Notes: generated from the letters alone by a model not told the origin. 6,053 nucleotides of DNA from an uncultured Lysobacteraceae bacterium (GCA_946482565.1 CAMLSB010000118.1:1-6053), one strand, 5' to 3'; positions 1 through 5,794 are shown, counted from the stretch's first letter. Made by a program: numbers and translations.

Positions 1-129
1 CCGCCGCGCGACGGCCACATGGCGTTCGTGCGTTCGCCGGACCTGGTCTCGATCGAACTGCTGCAAAAAGGCGACCCGCTGCCCCCGCGGGAGCCCTGGG
101 TGTCGATGCCGAACACGGGCACCTGGTAA
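1..129 (+). CDS. VOC/glyoxalase-family protein, C-terminal fragment
   Basis: Frame 1 is open from the window edge to a TAA at 127-129 and gives the last 42 residues of a protein whose start lies outside. The visible segment reads [11 protein letters not shown], then SIELLQKG, and ends in MPNTGTW. The D-G-H-x-A-F-x-x-S-P-D block followed by an SIELL strand is the closing beta strand of a vicinal-oxygen-chelate (glyoxalase I/dioxygenase) module. The Glu in SIELL is in the position of the family's metal ligand. Family members use a divalent metal for reactions such as methylglyoxal-glutathione isomerisation, but the substrate cannot be told from this tail. It converges on the PLP-enzyme gene with a 44-nt gap. 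The family call is fairly secure; calling it lactoylglutathione lyase specifically would be a guess. Confidence 0.75.
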   Translation, partial: PPRDGHMAFVRSPDLVSIELLQKGDPLPPREPWVSMPNTGTW

Positions 130-143
130 GCACGTAGCGCGGA

Positions 144-160
144 CGGAGCGCCATGCTCCG
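144..160. terminator. Inverted repeat between two convergent genes
   Basis: CGGAGC (144-149) and GCTCCG (155-160) form a perfect 6-bp stem around a 5-nt loop (GCCAT). It lies in the 44-nt gap between the stop of the VOC gene and the stop of the convergent PLP enzyme. The location suits a shared bidirectional transcription end. No T-run follows on either strand, so it is not a canonical intrinsic terminator, and short GC-rich inverted repeats arise easily by chance here. Confidence 0.35.
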
Positions 161-173
161 CTTGCGCGCGGGT

Positions 174-1307
174 TCAGGCCAGGTCGTCGAGCGCCTGCGC
201 CCAATCCGCGACGAGGTCGTCCGGATGCTCAAGGCCCACGGAAACGCGCAGCAGGTCCTGCGGCGACACGGGATTAGGGCCTTCCACGGACGCGCGGTGC
301 TCCACGAGCGATTCGCAGCCGCCGAGCGACGTGGCGTTCGTGAACAGCTGCAGCTTGCCGGCGGCAGCCAGCGCCGCCTCGCGGCCGCCGCGCAACTGCA
401 CGCTCAGCATCGCGCCGAAATCCTTCATTTGCGCAGCGGCGATGTCGTGGCCGGGGTGTGTAGGCAAGCCCGGCCAGTTGACGCGCGCGACCGCCGGATG
501 CGCCGCGAGAAACCCGGCCAGCACGCGCGCGTTCGCGCAATGCATCGCCATGCGCGCCGCGAGCGAGCGGCAGCCGCGCAGCAGCAGCCAGGCGCTGAAC
601 GGCGCCAGCACGCCGCCGGTGACGTGGCGGCGGTGGCGCACCGCCTCGAACAGGTCGTCCTGCCGCGCGAACACCAGCGCGCCGCCGAGCACGTCGCTGT
701 GGCCGCCGAAATACTTGGTGGTCGAGTGCATCACCACGTCCGCGCCCAGCGCCAGCGGCCGCTGCAGCACCGGCGTGGCGAAGGTGTTGTCGCAGGCCAG
801 CAGCGCGCCGTGCGCGTGCGCAATGCGCGCCAGCGCGGCGATGTCGCTGACCTTCAGCAGCGGGTTGGATGGCGTCTCCGCCCAGACCAGCGCAACCGGC
901 CGCGCGCATGCCGCTTCCACCGCGGCGAGGTCGCCCATGTCCACGAACTCGGCTTGCACGCCGCGCTGCGGCAGGAATTCGTTGGCGAGGTAGCGCAGGC
1001 CGCTGTAGCAGTCGTCCGGCAGCAGGATGCGCGTACCGGACGGCAGGGTTTCCAGCAGCCCCGCGATCGCGGCCATGCCCGAGGCGTACGCCAGGGCCGA
1101 GGCGCCGCCCTCGAGCGCGGCCATCGCCGTCTCCAGCCGGTCCTGCGTCGGATTGCCCTCGCGCTGGTACTCGTAGCCGGCGACGCGCTCGGCGGCCGGC
1201 CCGTGCCGGAACGTCGTCGACAGGTGGATCGGCGGCGCCACCGCGCCCGTTTCCACGTCGGTTTCGGCGCCTGCGTGCACGGCCAGGGTTTCAAGTCGCA
1301 TCGACAT
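174..1307 (-). CDS. Cystathionine gamma-synthase-like PLP enzyme (Cys/Met metabolism family)
   Basis: A 377-residue fold-type I PLP enzyme of the trans-sulfuration family, close to the usual 380-400 aa. Visible blocks are PPIHLSTTF (25-33), EYQREGNPT (46-54) for cofactor phosphate contact across the dimer, ASGMAA (75-80), DDCYSG (98-103) with the ring-stacking Tyr, AETPSNPL (143-150), ACDNTF (171-176) whose Asp pairs with the pyridine nitrogen, and [11 protein letters not shown] (195-205) with Schiff-base Lys198. RVSVGLE (354-360) has the Arg expected to hold the substrate carboxylate. The family includes cystathionine gamma-synthase (MetB), beta-lyase and gamma-lyase. The overall pattern resembles MetB, but sequence alone does not fix the reaction, so no symbol is given. 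The ATG at 1307 is chosen because GAGGA lies 8 nt upstream, inside the HAD gene. An upstream extension to 1478 is antisense-like low-complexity sequence. The start overlaps the HAD gene by 17 nt, and this is the last gene of the cluster. Cys331 in SLGGCESL stands where Val or Ala is usual. Confidence 0.92.
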   Translation of the reverse strand: MSMRLETLAVHAGAETDVETGAVAPPIHLSTTFRHGPAAERVAGYEYQREGNPTQDRLETAMAALEGGASALAYASGMAAIAGLLETLPSGTRILLPDDCYSGLRYLANEFLPQRGVQAEFVDMGDLAAVEAACARPVALVWAETPSNPLLKVSDIAALARIAHAHGALLACDNTFATPVLQRPLALGADVVMHSTTKYFGGHSDVLGGALVFARQDDLFEAVRHRRHVTGGVLAPFSAWLLLRGCRSLAARMAMHCANARVLAGFLAAHPAVARVNWPGLPTHPGHDIAAAQMKDFGAMLSVQLRGGREAALAAAGKLQLFTNATSLGGCESLVEHRASVEGPNPVSPQDLLRVSVGLEHPDDLVADWAQALDDLA

Positions 1308-1932
1308 CGTCTTCGTCCTCGATGAGGCCATGCAGTCGCAGTGCAGTGCGCAGCGACGGCAGGTCGCGGTGGTGGTGTGCATGCAGGCCGGCGCGGCGTG
1401 CACCCTCGGCGTTTTCGGCCTTGTCGTCGACGAACAGTACCTCGCGGGCCTCGGCGCCGAGTGCCGCCGCGCAGGCAAGGAAGATCGCCGGATCCGGCTT
1501 GGCCAGGCGGAATTGCGCCGAGCAGAACACGCGCGCGTCGAACAGCGGGAACAGCGCTGGACAGATCCGCGGCAGATGGTCGCGCAGCAGCAGGTTGTTG
1601 TTGGTCAGGATCGCGACGCGCGCGCGACGGGATGCGGCACTGGCCAGCGCCAGTACGCCGGTGTCTGCCGACATCGAAGCACGGCGCGCGTCCACGCAAT
1701 CGTCGAGCGTGACCGCGCGCCCGAGCCTGCGCGCGAATTCGGCCAAGTGGCCGTCGGCGTCGAACAGCCCGCGGTCCGCGTCGCGCTCCAGCCCCGATTC
1801 GAACAATGCGCGCGACACTTCCGCTTCGCTCGCGCCCGAACGCGCGGCGAGGAGCGCCATTCGCGGCGCGTGTGCGTAGTGCGCCAGCACGCCGTCCAGG
1901 TCGAACAGGACGACGGCCGGCGCCGTGCTCAT
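1291..1932 (-). CDS. HAD-superfamily hydrolase (subfamily IA, YihX-like)
   Basis: A 213-residue cytoplasmic phosphatase-type protein with all four haloacid dehalogenase motifs. Motif I is FDLDGV with nucleophile Asp11 and acid/base Asp13; motif II is ILTNNN (Thr110); motif III is KPDP (Lys145); motif IV is FVDDK (Asp169/Asp170). Residues ~15-90 form a helical cap, as in subfamily IA. The [15 protein letters not shown] stretch resembles YihX and epoxide-hydrolase N-domain-like members, which dephosphorylate small sugar phosphates. The true substrate is unknown. The ATG at 1932 overlaps the hemL stop as ATGA, with no strong ribosome-binding site of its own, which suggests translational coupling. 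The acidic C-terminus (EDEDDVDAT) is encoded where the next gene's Shine-Dalgarno and start codon lie, so that end may be shaped by the overlap. The frame stays open far upstream, but only as antisense-type arginine-rich sequence over hemL. Lying between two PLP enzymes, a role in PLP or other cofactor dephosphorylation is conceivable but unsupported. Confidence 0.9.
   Translation of the reverse strand: MSTAPAVVLFDLDGVLAHYAHAPRMALLAARSGASEAEVSRALFESGLERDADRGLFDADGHLAEFARRLGRAVTLDDCVDARRASMSADTGVLALASAASRRARVAILTNNNLLLRDHLPRICPALFPLFDARVFCSAQFRLAKPDPAIFLACAAALGAEAREVLFVDDKAENAEGARRAGLHAHHHRDLPSLRTALRLHGLIEDEDDVDAT
1316..1320 (-). promoter_or_regulatory. Shine-Dalgarno site of the PLP-enzyme gene, inside the HAD gene
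   Basis: GAGGA on the minus strand sits 8 nt before the ATG at 1307. It decides the start of the downstream gene over the in-frame ATGs at 1301 and 1331. It lies within the last codons of the HAD hydrolase, so ribosomes ending that gene are expected to help initiation. Confidence 0.6.
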
Positions 1933-3218
1933 GCCTTGGCGATCCGGAAGGCTTCGCGCGCGGCGGCGACGGTCGCCGCCAGCTCCGCCTCGCCGTGCGC
2001 CGACGACATGAACGCGGCCTCGAACGCCGACGGCGCCAAGTACACGCCGCGCTCCAGCATCGCGTGGAAGAAACGGTTGAAGGCCGCCGTGTCGCAGGCC
2101 ATCGCCCCCTCGTACGTATCGACGGGCGTCGCGCTGAAGAACAGGCCGAACATGCCGCCGACGCGATTGGTGGCGAACGGCACGCCCGCGTCGCGTGCGG
2201 CCGCTTCCAGTCCATCGCACAGCGCATGCGTCTTCGCTTCGAGCGATGCGTGGAAACCGGGTGCCTGCACGAGGCCGAGCATCGCCAGCCCCGCGGCCAT
2301 CGCCACCGGATTGCCGCTCAGCGTGCCGGCTTGGTACACCGGGCCGCTCGGCGACACCTGTTCCATCAGGTCGCGCCGACCGCCGTACGCGCCCACCGGC
2401 ATGCCGCCGCCGATCACCTTGCCGAACGTCACGAGGTCGGCGGTTACGCCGTAGCGTTCCTGCGCGCCGCCGAGGGCGACGCGGAAGCCCGTCATCACTT
2501 CGTCGAAGATCAGCAGCGCGCCGTGGCGCGTGCACAGCGCGCGCAGGTGCTGCAGGAAGCCTTCGCGCGGCGGCAGGCAGTTGGCGTTGCCGACGACCGG
2601 CTCGACGATCAGGCCGGCGATGTCGTCGCCGCATTCGTCGAACAGCGCGGTGGCCGCGTCGAAATCGTTGTAGGGCAGGGTGAGCGTGAGGTCTGCCAGC
2701 GCCTTCGGCACGCCCGGCGAGGTCGGCACGCCGAACGTCAGCGCGCCGCTGCCCGCCTTGACCAGGAAGCTGTCGCCGTGGCCGTGGTAGCAGCCCTCGA
2801 ACTTGACGATGCGCGCGCGCCCGGTCGCGCCGCGCGCGAGGCGGATCGCCGACAGCGTCGCTTCGGTGCCGGAATTCACCATGCGCACCATCTCGCACAT
2901 CGGCACGATGCGCGCGAGTGTCTCGGCCATCGTCACTTCCAGCGGGTTCGGCACGCCGAAGCTGAGGCCGTCGCGCGCCGTGGCAACCACGGCCTCGAGC
3001 ACGGCCGGATGGTTGTGGCCGGCGACCATCGGCCCCCACGAACCGACGTAGTCGATGTAGCGGTTGCCGTCCACGTCGAACAGGAACGGGCCTTCCGCCC
3101 GCTGCGCGAAGAACGGCTCGCCGCCGACCGAGCGGAACGCGCGCACCGGCGAGTTCACGCCGCCGGGCATGCGCTCGCGGGCGCGGGAAAACAATGCGTG
3201 GGAACGGCTGGTGTCCAT
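1929..3218 (-). CDS. hemL: Glutamate-1-semialdehyde 2,1-aminomutase
   Basis: A 429-residue full-length HemL (family ~425-430 aa). It is a PLP/PMP-dependent cytoplasmic enzyme that converts glutamate-1-semialdehyde to 5-aminolevulinate, the last step of the C5 route to heme and other tetrapyrroles. Signature segments are [18 protein letters not shown] (11-28), the [25 protein letters not shown] region (47-71), MVNSGTEAT (113-121) for phosphate binding, CYHGHGDS (143-150), [10 protein letters not shown] (237-246) with the Asp that contacts the pyridine ring, and [14 protein letters not shown] (264-277) with catalytic Lys267. GTLSGNP (298-304) also matches. The ATG at 3218 follows an AAGGAA site 5 nt upstream and is 9 nt beyond the thiE stop. 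Its own stop overlaps the HAD start by 4 nt. thiE-hemL adjacency is known in other gammaproteobacteria such as Pseudomonas. Nothing is truncated and no key residue is missing, so this is the most secure identification in the window. Confidence 0.98.
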   Translation of the reverse strand: MDTSRSHALFSRARERMPGGVNSPVRAFRSVGGEPFFAQRAEGPFLFDVDGNRYIDYVGSWGPMVAGHNHPAVLEAVVATARDGLSFGVPNPLEVTMAETLARIVPMCEMVRMVNSGTEATLSAIRLARGATGRARIVKFEGCYHGHGDSFLVKAGSGALTFGVPTSPGVPKALADLTLTLPYNDFDAATALFDECGDDIAGLIVEPVVGNANCLPPREGFLQHLRALCTRHGALLIFDEVMTGFRVALGGAQERYGVTADLVTFGKVIGGGMPVGAYGGRRDLMEQVSPSGPVYQAGTLSGNPVAMAAGLAMLGLVQAPGFHASLEAKTHALCDGLEAAARDAGVPFATNRVGGMFGLFFSATPVDTYEGAMACDTAAFNRFFHAMLERGVYLAPSAFEAAFMSSAHGEAELAATVAAAREAFRIAKA

Positions 3219-3222
3219 CGGG

Positions 3223-3228
3223 TTCCTT
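3223..3228 (-). promoter_or_regulatory. hemL Shine-Dalgarno site overlapping the thiE stop
   Basis: AAGGAA on the minus strand starts on the last base of the thiE TGA (stop and site read TGAAGGAA) and precedes the hemL ATG by 4-5 nt. This is a strong ribosome-binding site at a termination-reinitiation junction. It supports both the hemL start and joint translation of the two genes. Confidence 0.7.
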
Positions 3229-3863
3229 CAGAAGAGCGCCTGCAGCGCGCGCGCCGCAGCGACGGGATCGGGCGCGTCGAACACGCCACCGACGACGGCG
3301 ACGAGATCCGCGCCCGCGGCGATGGCGATGCCGGCATTGTCCGGCGTAATCCCGCCGATCGCCACCAGCGGCAGGCCGTGGCGGGTGGCGGCCCGCAGCA
3401 GTGCGGGCGCCGCGCGCCGCGCATGCGGCTTGGTGGTGGACGGGAACATCGCGCCGAACGCGAGGTAGCTGGCGCCAGCGGCGGCCGCGGCCTCGGCGCG
3501 GGTGCCATCGTCGTAGCAGGACGCCCCGATGATGGCGTCGCGACCGAGCAGGTCGCGCGCGGCCGCGATCGCCGCATCGCCTTCGCCCAGGTGGACGCCG
3601 GCGGCACCGGTCGCGCGGGCGAGCGCGGGATCGTCGTTGACGAGCAGCGGCACGCCGGCAGCAGTGCACAGCGCCTGCAGGCCCGCCGCCTGCGCGGCGC
3701 GCAGCGCCGGATCCGCGGCCTTGTTGCGGTATTGCAGCCACGTGGCATGCGCCAGCAAGGGCGCCACGCGCGCCAGCAGCCGCGCGGTGTCGGGTTCGTC
3801 CGGCGTGACCAGGTACAGGCCGCGCGGCCATTGCGCGCGTCCCGGTGCTGCGGCGGCTGGCAT
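3228..3863 (-). CDS. thiE: Thiamin-phosphate synthase
   Basis: A 211-residue TIM-barrel enzyme (family ~205-220 aa). It joins hydroxymethylpyrimidine diphosphate and the thiazole phosphate carboxylate to make thiamin phosphate in the cytoplasm. Motifs in order are GLYLVTPD (15-22), WLQYRNK (42-48) for pyrimidine diphosphate contact, LLVNDD (73-78), GVHLGEGD (89-96) with a metal-binding region, IIGASCY (111-117), [14 protein letters not shown] (133-146) in the thiazole phosphate site, AIGGITPDN (168-176) and LVAVVGGVF (187-195). GEGD replaces the commoner GQxD, and GGVF replaces the usual SAI(F/M); both are conservative. The ATG at 3863 gives a normal-length N-terminus. An ATG at 3896 would add 11 residues (222 aa) and cannot be excluded, since neither has a good Shine-Dalgarno. 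This is the first gene of the minus-strand cluster. No thiamin-pyrophosphate riboswitch core (CTGAGA type) is visible in the short upstream gap, and no other thi gene is in the window. Confidence 0.93.
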   Translation of the reverse strand: MPAAAAPGRAQWPRGLYLVTPDEPDTARLLARVAPLLAHATWLQYRNKAADPALRAAQAAGLQALCTAAGVPLLVNDDPALARATGAAGVHLGEGDAAIAAARDLLGRDAIIGASCYDDGTRAEAAAAAGASYLAFGAMFPSTTKPHARRAAPALLRAATRHGLPLVAIGGITPDNAGIAIAAGADLVAVVGGVFDAPDPVAAARALQALF

Positions 3864-3894
3864 GCGCTTACGGCCTGCGTGCGGGGAAGTGCGC

Positions 3895-3900
3895 ATTATC
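3895..3900 (-). promoter_or_regulatory. Candidate -10 element for the thiE cluster
   Basis: On the minus strand GATAAT (plus-strand ATTATC) is the only good -10-like hexamer in the GC-rich divergent gap. It would start a transcript near 3888, about 25 nt before the ATG at 3863, and would overlap the alternative ATG at 3896, favouring the shorter protein. No -35 at normal spacing is recognisable: TTGTCC lies 25 nt upstream, too far. Tentative. Confidence 0.3.
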
Positions 3901-3926
3901 GGCTTTCGGCGCCCGGCCCGTGGTGG

Positions 3927-3932
3927 GACAAT
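3927..3932 (+). promoter_or_regulatory. Candidate -10 element for rubredoxin
   Basis: GACAAT (4/6 to the sigma70 consensus) lies 38 nt before the rubredoxin ATG. The hexamer 17 nt upstream (TTTCGG, 3904-3909) is a poor -35. It would give a 5' untranslated region of about 30 nt. Low certainty; offered because it is the best match in the gap. Confidence 0.25.
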
Positions 3933-3970
3933 GGCAGGCCCCGCCGCTTTCCCGCGCCACGCAACCGCAG

Positions 3971-4165
3971 ATGCCCGACGACACCGCCAGCACCGCCGCC
4001 TATCGCACCTGGATGTGCGTCGTCTGCGGCTTCCTCTACGACGAGGCCGCCGGCTTGCCGGAGGAGGGGATCGCGCCGGGGACGCGATGGGAGGATGTCC
4101 CGGACACGTGGACATGCCCGGATTGCGGCGTCACCAAGGACGACTTCGAGATGATGCCGCTGTAA
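3971..4165 (+). CDS. Rubredoxin
   Basis: A 64-residue rubredoxin, a small cytoplasmic electron carrier with one iron held by four cysteines. The ligand pairs are CVVCG (Cys16, Cys19) and CPDCG (Cys49, Cys52). The standard core is present: W-x-C-x-x-C-G-x-x-Y-D-E at the front, then [23 protein letters not shown], then KDDFEMM. The 10 residues ahead of the fold ([10 protein letters not shown]) are a slightly longer leader than the minimal ~54-aa form. The ATG at 3971 is the only sensible start, because the upstream in-frame extension to 3845 is divergent promoter sequence. No Shine-Dalgarno is visible before it. Partners in other bacteria include rubredoxin reductases, alkane hydroxylases and oxidative-stress enzymes; none is encoded here, so the partner is unknown. 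It is divergent from thiE and converges on the SirB1-like gene with a 24-nt gap that holds no clear terminator. Confidence 0.95.
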   Translation: MPDDTASTAAYRTWMCVVCGFLYDEAAGLPEEGIAPGTRWEDVPDTWTCPDCGVTKDDFEMMPL

Positions 4166-4189
4166 GGCGTTGCCGCGGGAACGAAGGCG

Positions 4190-5035
4190 TCAGTGCGGCA
4201 TCGCCGCGGCGACGCCCAGGTCCACCAGCCGTTCGCGCAGCGAGCCCGAATCGGCGGCGCGCGGATACAGGTGGAGGTAACGCGCCAGGTCGGCGCGCGC
4301 ACCGCGCTGGTAACCGAGTTTCGCGTAGCCCAGGCCACGGTCGCGCAGCGCCTCGGCGTTGTCCGGCGACAGGCGCAGGATGCGGTCGGCGCAGCGCACG
4401 GCGCGCTCCCAGTCGTCGGCTTCGGCGTAGGTGCCGTGCAGGTTGCGCAGCATGCGCATCAGCATCGCGCGATGCGATGCGGGATGCAGGATCTGGTACA
4501 GCGCTTCGTCGTCGGGAGGCTCGCCGCCGAGGTGCGGCCGCGCACGTTCGCGCAACTCGTCCTCGCCGAGCGGCCGCCCGCGGTTGAACGGATCCATCAC
4601 CAGCACGCCGTCGTCCACCGGCAGGCGCACGAGGAAGTGCCCCGGGAAGGACACGCCGTCCAGCGGCAGGCCCAGGCGTCGCGCCACTTCCATCTGCACC
4701 ACCGCGAGCGAGATCGGGTTGCCGAGCCTGCGCTCGAAGACTTCGTTGAGGTAGCTGTTGCGCGGATCGTAGTACTCGGCGTGGTTGCCGCAGTAACCGA
4801 GTTCCTCGAACAGGTGGCGGTTGATCGCCGCCATCTTCAGCGGCAGCGGTTCGATCGCCTGCACCTGTTCGCGCAATCCGTCGGCGTGCGCCTGCGCGAT
4901 TTCGTCGTACTGCGCGGGATCGAGGCCGGGGTATTCGTCGCGCGCGATCAGCAGCGCGGTGCCGAGCAGCGGCAGTCCGTCGTCATCGCGCTCGGCGAGC
5001 GCGGCCCAGTCGGGGAGTTCGGTGCGTTGCCGCAT
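4190..5035 (-). CDS. SirB1-family protein (transglutaminase-like core plus TPR)
   Basis: A 281-residue soluble protein matching the SirB1/YchA family in length and order. Residues ~35-175 form the transglutaminase-like core, with NSYLNEVFERRLGNPISLAVVQMEVARRLGLP (93-124), PGHFLVRL (131-138) and VMDPFNRG (146-153). Residues ~185-262 form TPR-like helices with SPDNAEALRDRGLGYAKLGYQRGARADLARYLHLYP. His133 and Asp148 could serve as two members of a Cys-His-Asp triad. The position where the Cys is expected appears to be Ser109 (PISL), so protease or transglutaminase chemistry is doubtful; that placement is my reading, not an alignment. The family's molecular role is not settled. The ATG at 5035 has only a weak AGG 8 nt upstream. 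It follows the DUF192 lipoprotein gene by 63 nt on the same strand and may share its transcript, though two inverted repeats lie between them. Confidence 0.9.
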   Translation of the reverse strand: MRQRTELPDWAALAERDDDGLPLLGTALLIARDEYPGLDPAQYDEIAQAHADGLREQVQAIEPLPLKMAAINRHLFEELGYCGNHAEYYDPRNSYLNEVFERRLGNPISLAVVQMEVARRLGLPLDGVSFPGHFLVRLPVDDGVLVMDPFNRGRPLGEDELRERARPHLGGEPPDDEALYQILHPASHRAMLMRMLRNLHGTYAEADDWERAVRCADRILRLSPDNAEALRDRGLGYAKLGYQRGARADLARYLHLYPRAADSGSLRERLVDLGVAAAMPH

Positions 5036-5058
5036 GCCGCAAGCCTGCTACGACGCGC

Positions 5059-5097
5059 CGCCGCGTGCAACCGCGGCGTGCGCGTTGCGCGCCAACG
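5059..5097. repeat. Two adjacent inverted repeats between the DUF192 and SirB1-like genes
   Basis: CGCCGCG (5059-5065) and CGCGGCG (5072-5078) form a perfect 7-bp stem with a 6-nt loop. CGTTG (5083-5087) and CAACG (5093-5097) form a 5-bp stem with a 5-nt loop. Together they fill most of the 63-nt gap, immediately after the DUF192 stop in the minus-strand direction. No T-run follows, so they may weaken rather than end read-through into the SirB1-like gene, or protect the upstream message. Some of this palindromy is expected in such GC-rich DNA. Confidence 0.4.
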
Positions 5098-5098
5098 T

Positions 5099-5554
5099 TC
5101 AGTGCGGCGCGGCGATGCCGGGGCCGAACGCCATCACGGCGCCGTCGGCGAGCCCCAGGCGCGCGGCTTCGCCCGCGTTCAGTTCGAGCACGTAGCGCGC
5201 GGGCGCATCGCTCGGATAAGGCGGGCAACCGTCGCCGAGCGTGCATGGCGGCACGTCGCGCTGCTGCGAAACGAGCTTCCGCGCGTTGTCGAAATACAGG
5301 ATGTCGAGCGGGATCCGCGTGTTCTTCATCCAGTAGGACTGCGGCTCCTCCGTCTCGTGGATGAACAGCATCCCGTGGTCGGCCGCGAGCTGGTCGCGGA
5401 ACATCAGGCCCCGGGCGCGTTCCTCGTCGTTGTCGGCGACCTCGACGGAATAGCGGTGCCCGCCCAGTTCCACCCAGCTGCCGCCGCTCGCGCAGCCGGC
5501 CAGGGTGAGCAGGAGCAGGGGAAACAGGGCGCGGACAACGTGAAAACGGGTCAT
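5099..5554 (-). CDS. DUF192 family lipoprotein
   Basis: A 151-residue protein. Residues 1-20 are a signal peptide with Arg near the start, a Leu-rich core (ALFPLLLLTLAG) and the lipobox LAGC, so Cys21 is the expected lipidated residue and the mature protein is envelope-anchored. Next is the DUF192 domain (~33-145): ERARGLMFRDQL (45-56), GMLFIH (61-66), SYWMKNTRIPLDILYFD (73-89), and YVLELNAGEA (121-130). Cys104 and Cys110 (PPCTLGDGCPPYPS) match a cysteine pair seen in many exported members and could form a disulfide. The domain's function is unknown. The ATG at 5554 is chosen over the longer frame (to 5755) because the signal peptide starts there and GGAAG lies 7 nt upstream. The extra 67 residues would run through the promoter region. 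It is the first gene in a possible two-gene unit with the SirB1-like gene. Confidence 0.93.
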   Translation of the reverse strand: MTRFHVVRALFPLLLLTLAGCASGGSWVELGGHRYSVEVADNDEERARGLMFRDQLAADHGMLFIHETEEPQSYWMKNTRIPLDILYFDNARKLVSQQRDVPPCTLGDGCPPYPSDAPARYVLELNAGEAARLGLADGAVMAFGPGIAAPH

Positions 5555-5734
5555 TTCGTGGCTTCCAGGAAGAGTCCCGGCGACATTCCCTAAACGGCCG
5601 CTTGCAGTCAAGCGATCGGACCCCCTTCCCAAACCTTCGCCGGGCATGCACAATGCGCGCCCTGCCGAGGAGGTGGCGCCGGAATCCGGCTCCTCCCACC
5701 CTCCGGAGAGCGAAAAAAACCCCCTCACGGGGTG
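5555..5734. other. Intergenic region between divergent DUF192 gene and rRNA operon promoter
   Basis: I see no gene in these 180 nt. From left to right it holds the candidate DUF192 promoter and its inverted repeat, and a possible second rightward promoter (TTCCCA 5626-5631, 17-nt spacer, CACAAT 5649-5654; 4/6 each). Next is a structured segment with GAGGA (5667-5671) able to pair with TCCTC (5691-5695) around the perfect GCCGG-AAT-CCGGC hairpin (5678-5690). It ends with the A-tract and terminator-like hairpin next to the rRNA promoter. Only the hairpins are seen directly; the second promoter is tentative. Confidence 0.4.
5583..5611 (-). promoter_or_regulatory. Candidate promoter of the DUF192 gene
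   Basis: On the minus strand TTGACT (5611-5606, 5/6 to the -35 consensus) is followed after 17 nt by GAATGT (5588-5583), a poor -10. Transcription would begin near 5576, about 22 nt before the ATG. The -35 sits inside a perfect 6-bp inverted repeat, CGCTTG-CAGT-CAAGCG (5599-5614), which could be an operator. The -35 quality and position favour it; the weak -10 lowers confidence. Confidence 0.35.
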
Positions 5735-5736
5735 TT
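5713..5736 (-). terminator. Leftward intrinsic-terminator-like hairpin at the rRNA promoter
   Basis: Read on the minus strand, a CCCC/GGGG stem with a short GTGA(G) loop is followed by seven T residues (plus-strand A-tract 5713-5719). That is the classical intrinsic-terminator layout, with a short 4-5 bp stem. It faces away from the rRNA operon, toward the DUF192 gene. No gene lies to its right on that strand within the window. It may stop stray leftward transcription arising in the rRNA promoter region. The same bases form the A-tract and the -35 edge of the rRNA promoter, so the arrangement could also be incidental. Confidence 0.45.
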
Positions 5737-5762
5737 GACGTTCCCGAAAAGGCATGTATCAT
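5713..5762 (+). promoter_or_regulatory. rRNA operon promoter with upstream A-tract
   Basis: TTGACG (5735-5740, 5/6) and TATCAT (5757-5762, 5/6) are spaced by 16 nt and form the strongest sigma70-type promoter in the window. The run of seven A residues (5713-5719) falls roughly 50-56 nt before the predicted start near 5769, where UP elements contact the RNA polymerase alpha subunit. The stretch between -10 and start (GTGCGGC) is GC-rich, as in stringently controlled rRNA promoters of other bacteria, so growth-rate and ppGpp control are likely by inference. It lies about 245 nt ahead of the mature 16S end, a normal distance. Confidence 0.75.
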
Positions 5763-5771
5763 GTGCGGCTC

Positions 5772-5794
5772 CCTCGGGCACTTCGGTGACGAGG
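5772..5794 (+). other. cUUCGg tetraloop hairpin at the 5' end of the rRNA leader
   Basis: CCTCG (5772-5776) pairs with CGAGG (5790-5794). Inside, after a small GG/A internal loop, CAC (5779-5781) pairs with GTG (5786-5788) around the TTCG loop. C(UUCG)G is an exceptionally stable tetraloop. The hairpin would form within the first ~25 nt of the nascent rRNA transcript. Confidence 0.55.

Noticed and set aside
153..1325. A 390-codon plus-strand frame opposite the PLP enzyme
   Set aside because: Antisense composition, no recognisable domain, and it overlaps a gene with all family motifs intact.
1291..3831. An 846-codon minus-strand frame suggesting a giant HAD protein
   Set aside because: Only the last 213 codons encode the HAD fold. 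The rest is an arginine-rich shadow of hemL and thiE in another frame.
1806..4154. A 782-codon open frame on the plus strand across hemL and thiE
   Set aside because: It is antisense to well-identified genes and its translation is His/Arg/Ala-rich low-complexity sequence. This is the usual artefact of high-GC coding DNA.
5667..5700. A possible tRNA remnant (GCCGG-AAT-CCGGC-TCCTCCCACC resembles a T-arm plus acceptor end)
   Set aside because: The loop has 3 nt instead of 7, and no D-arm or anticodon arm is present. Chance similarity in GC-rich DNA is more likely.
5667..5736. A small ORF from a GTG at 5673 next to a GAGGAG Shine-Dalgarno match
   Set aside because: The Shine-Dalgarno abuts the GTG with no spacer, and the 21-residue product has no recognisable feature.
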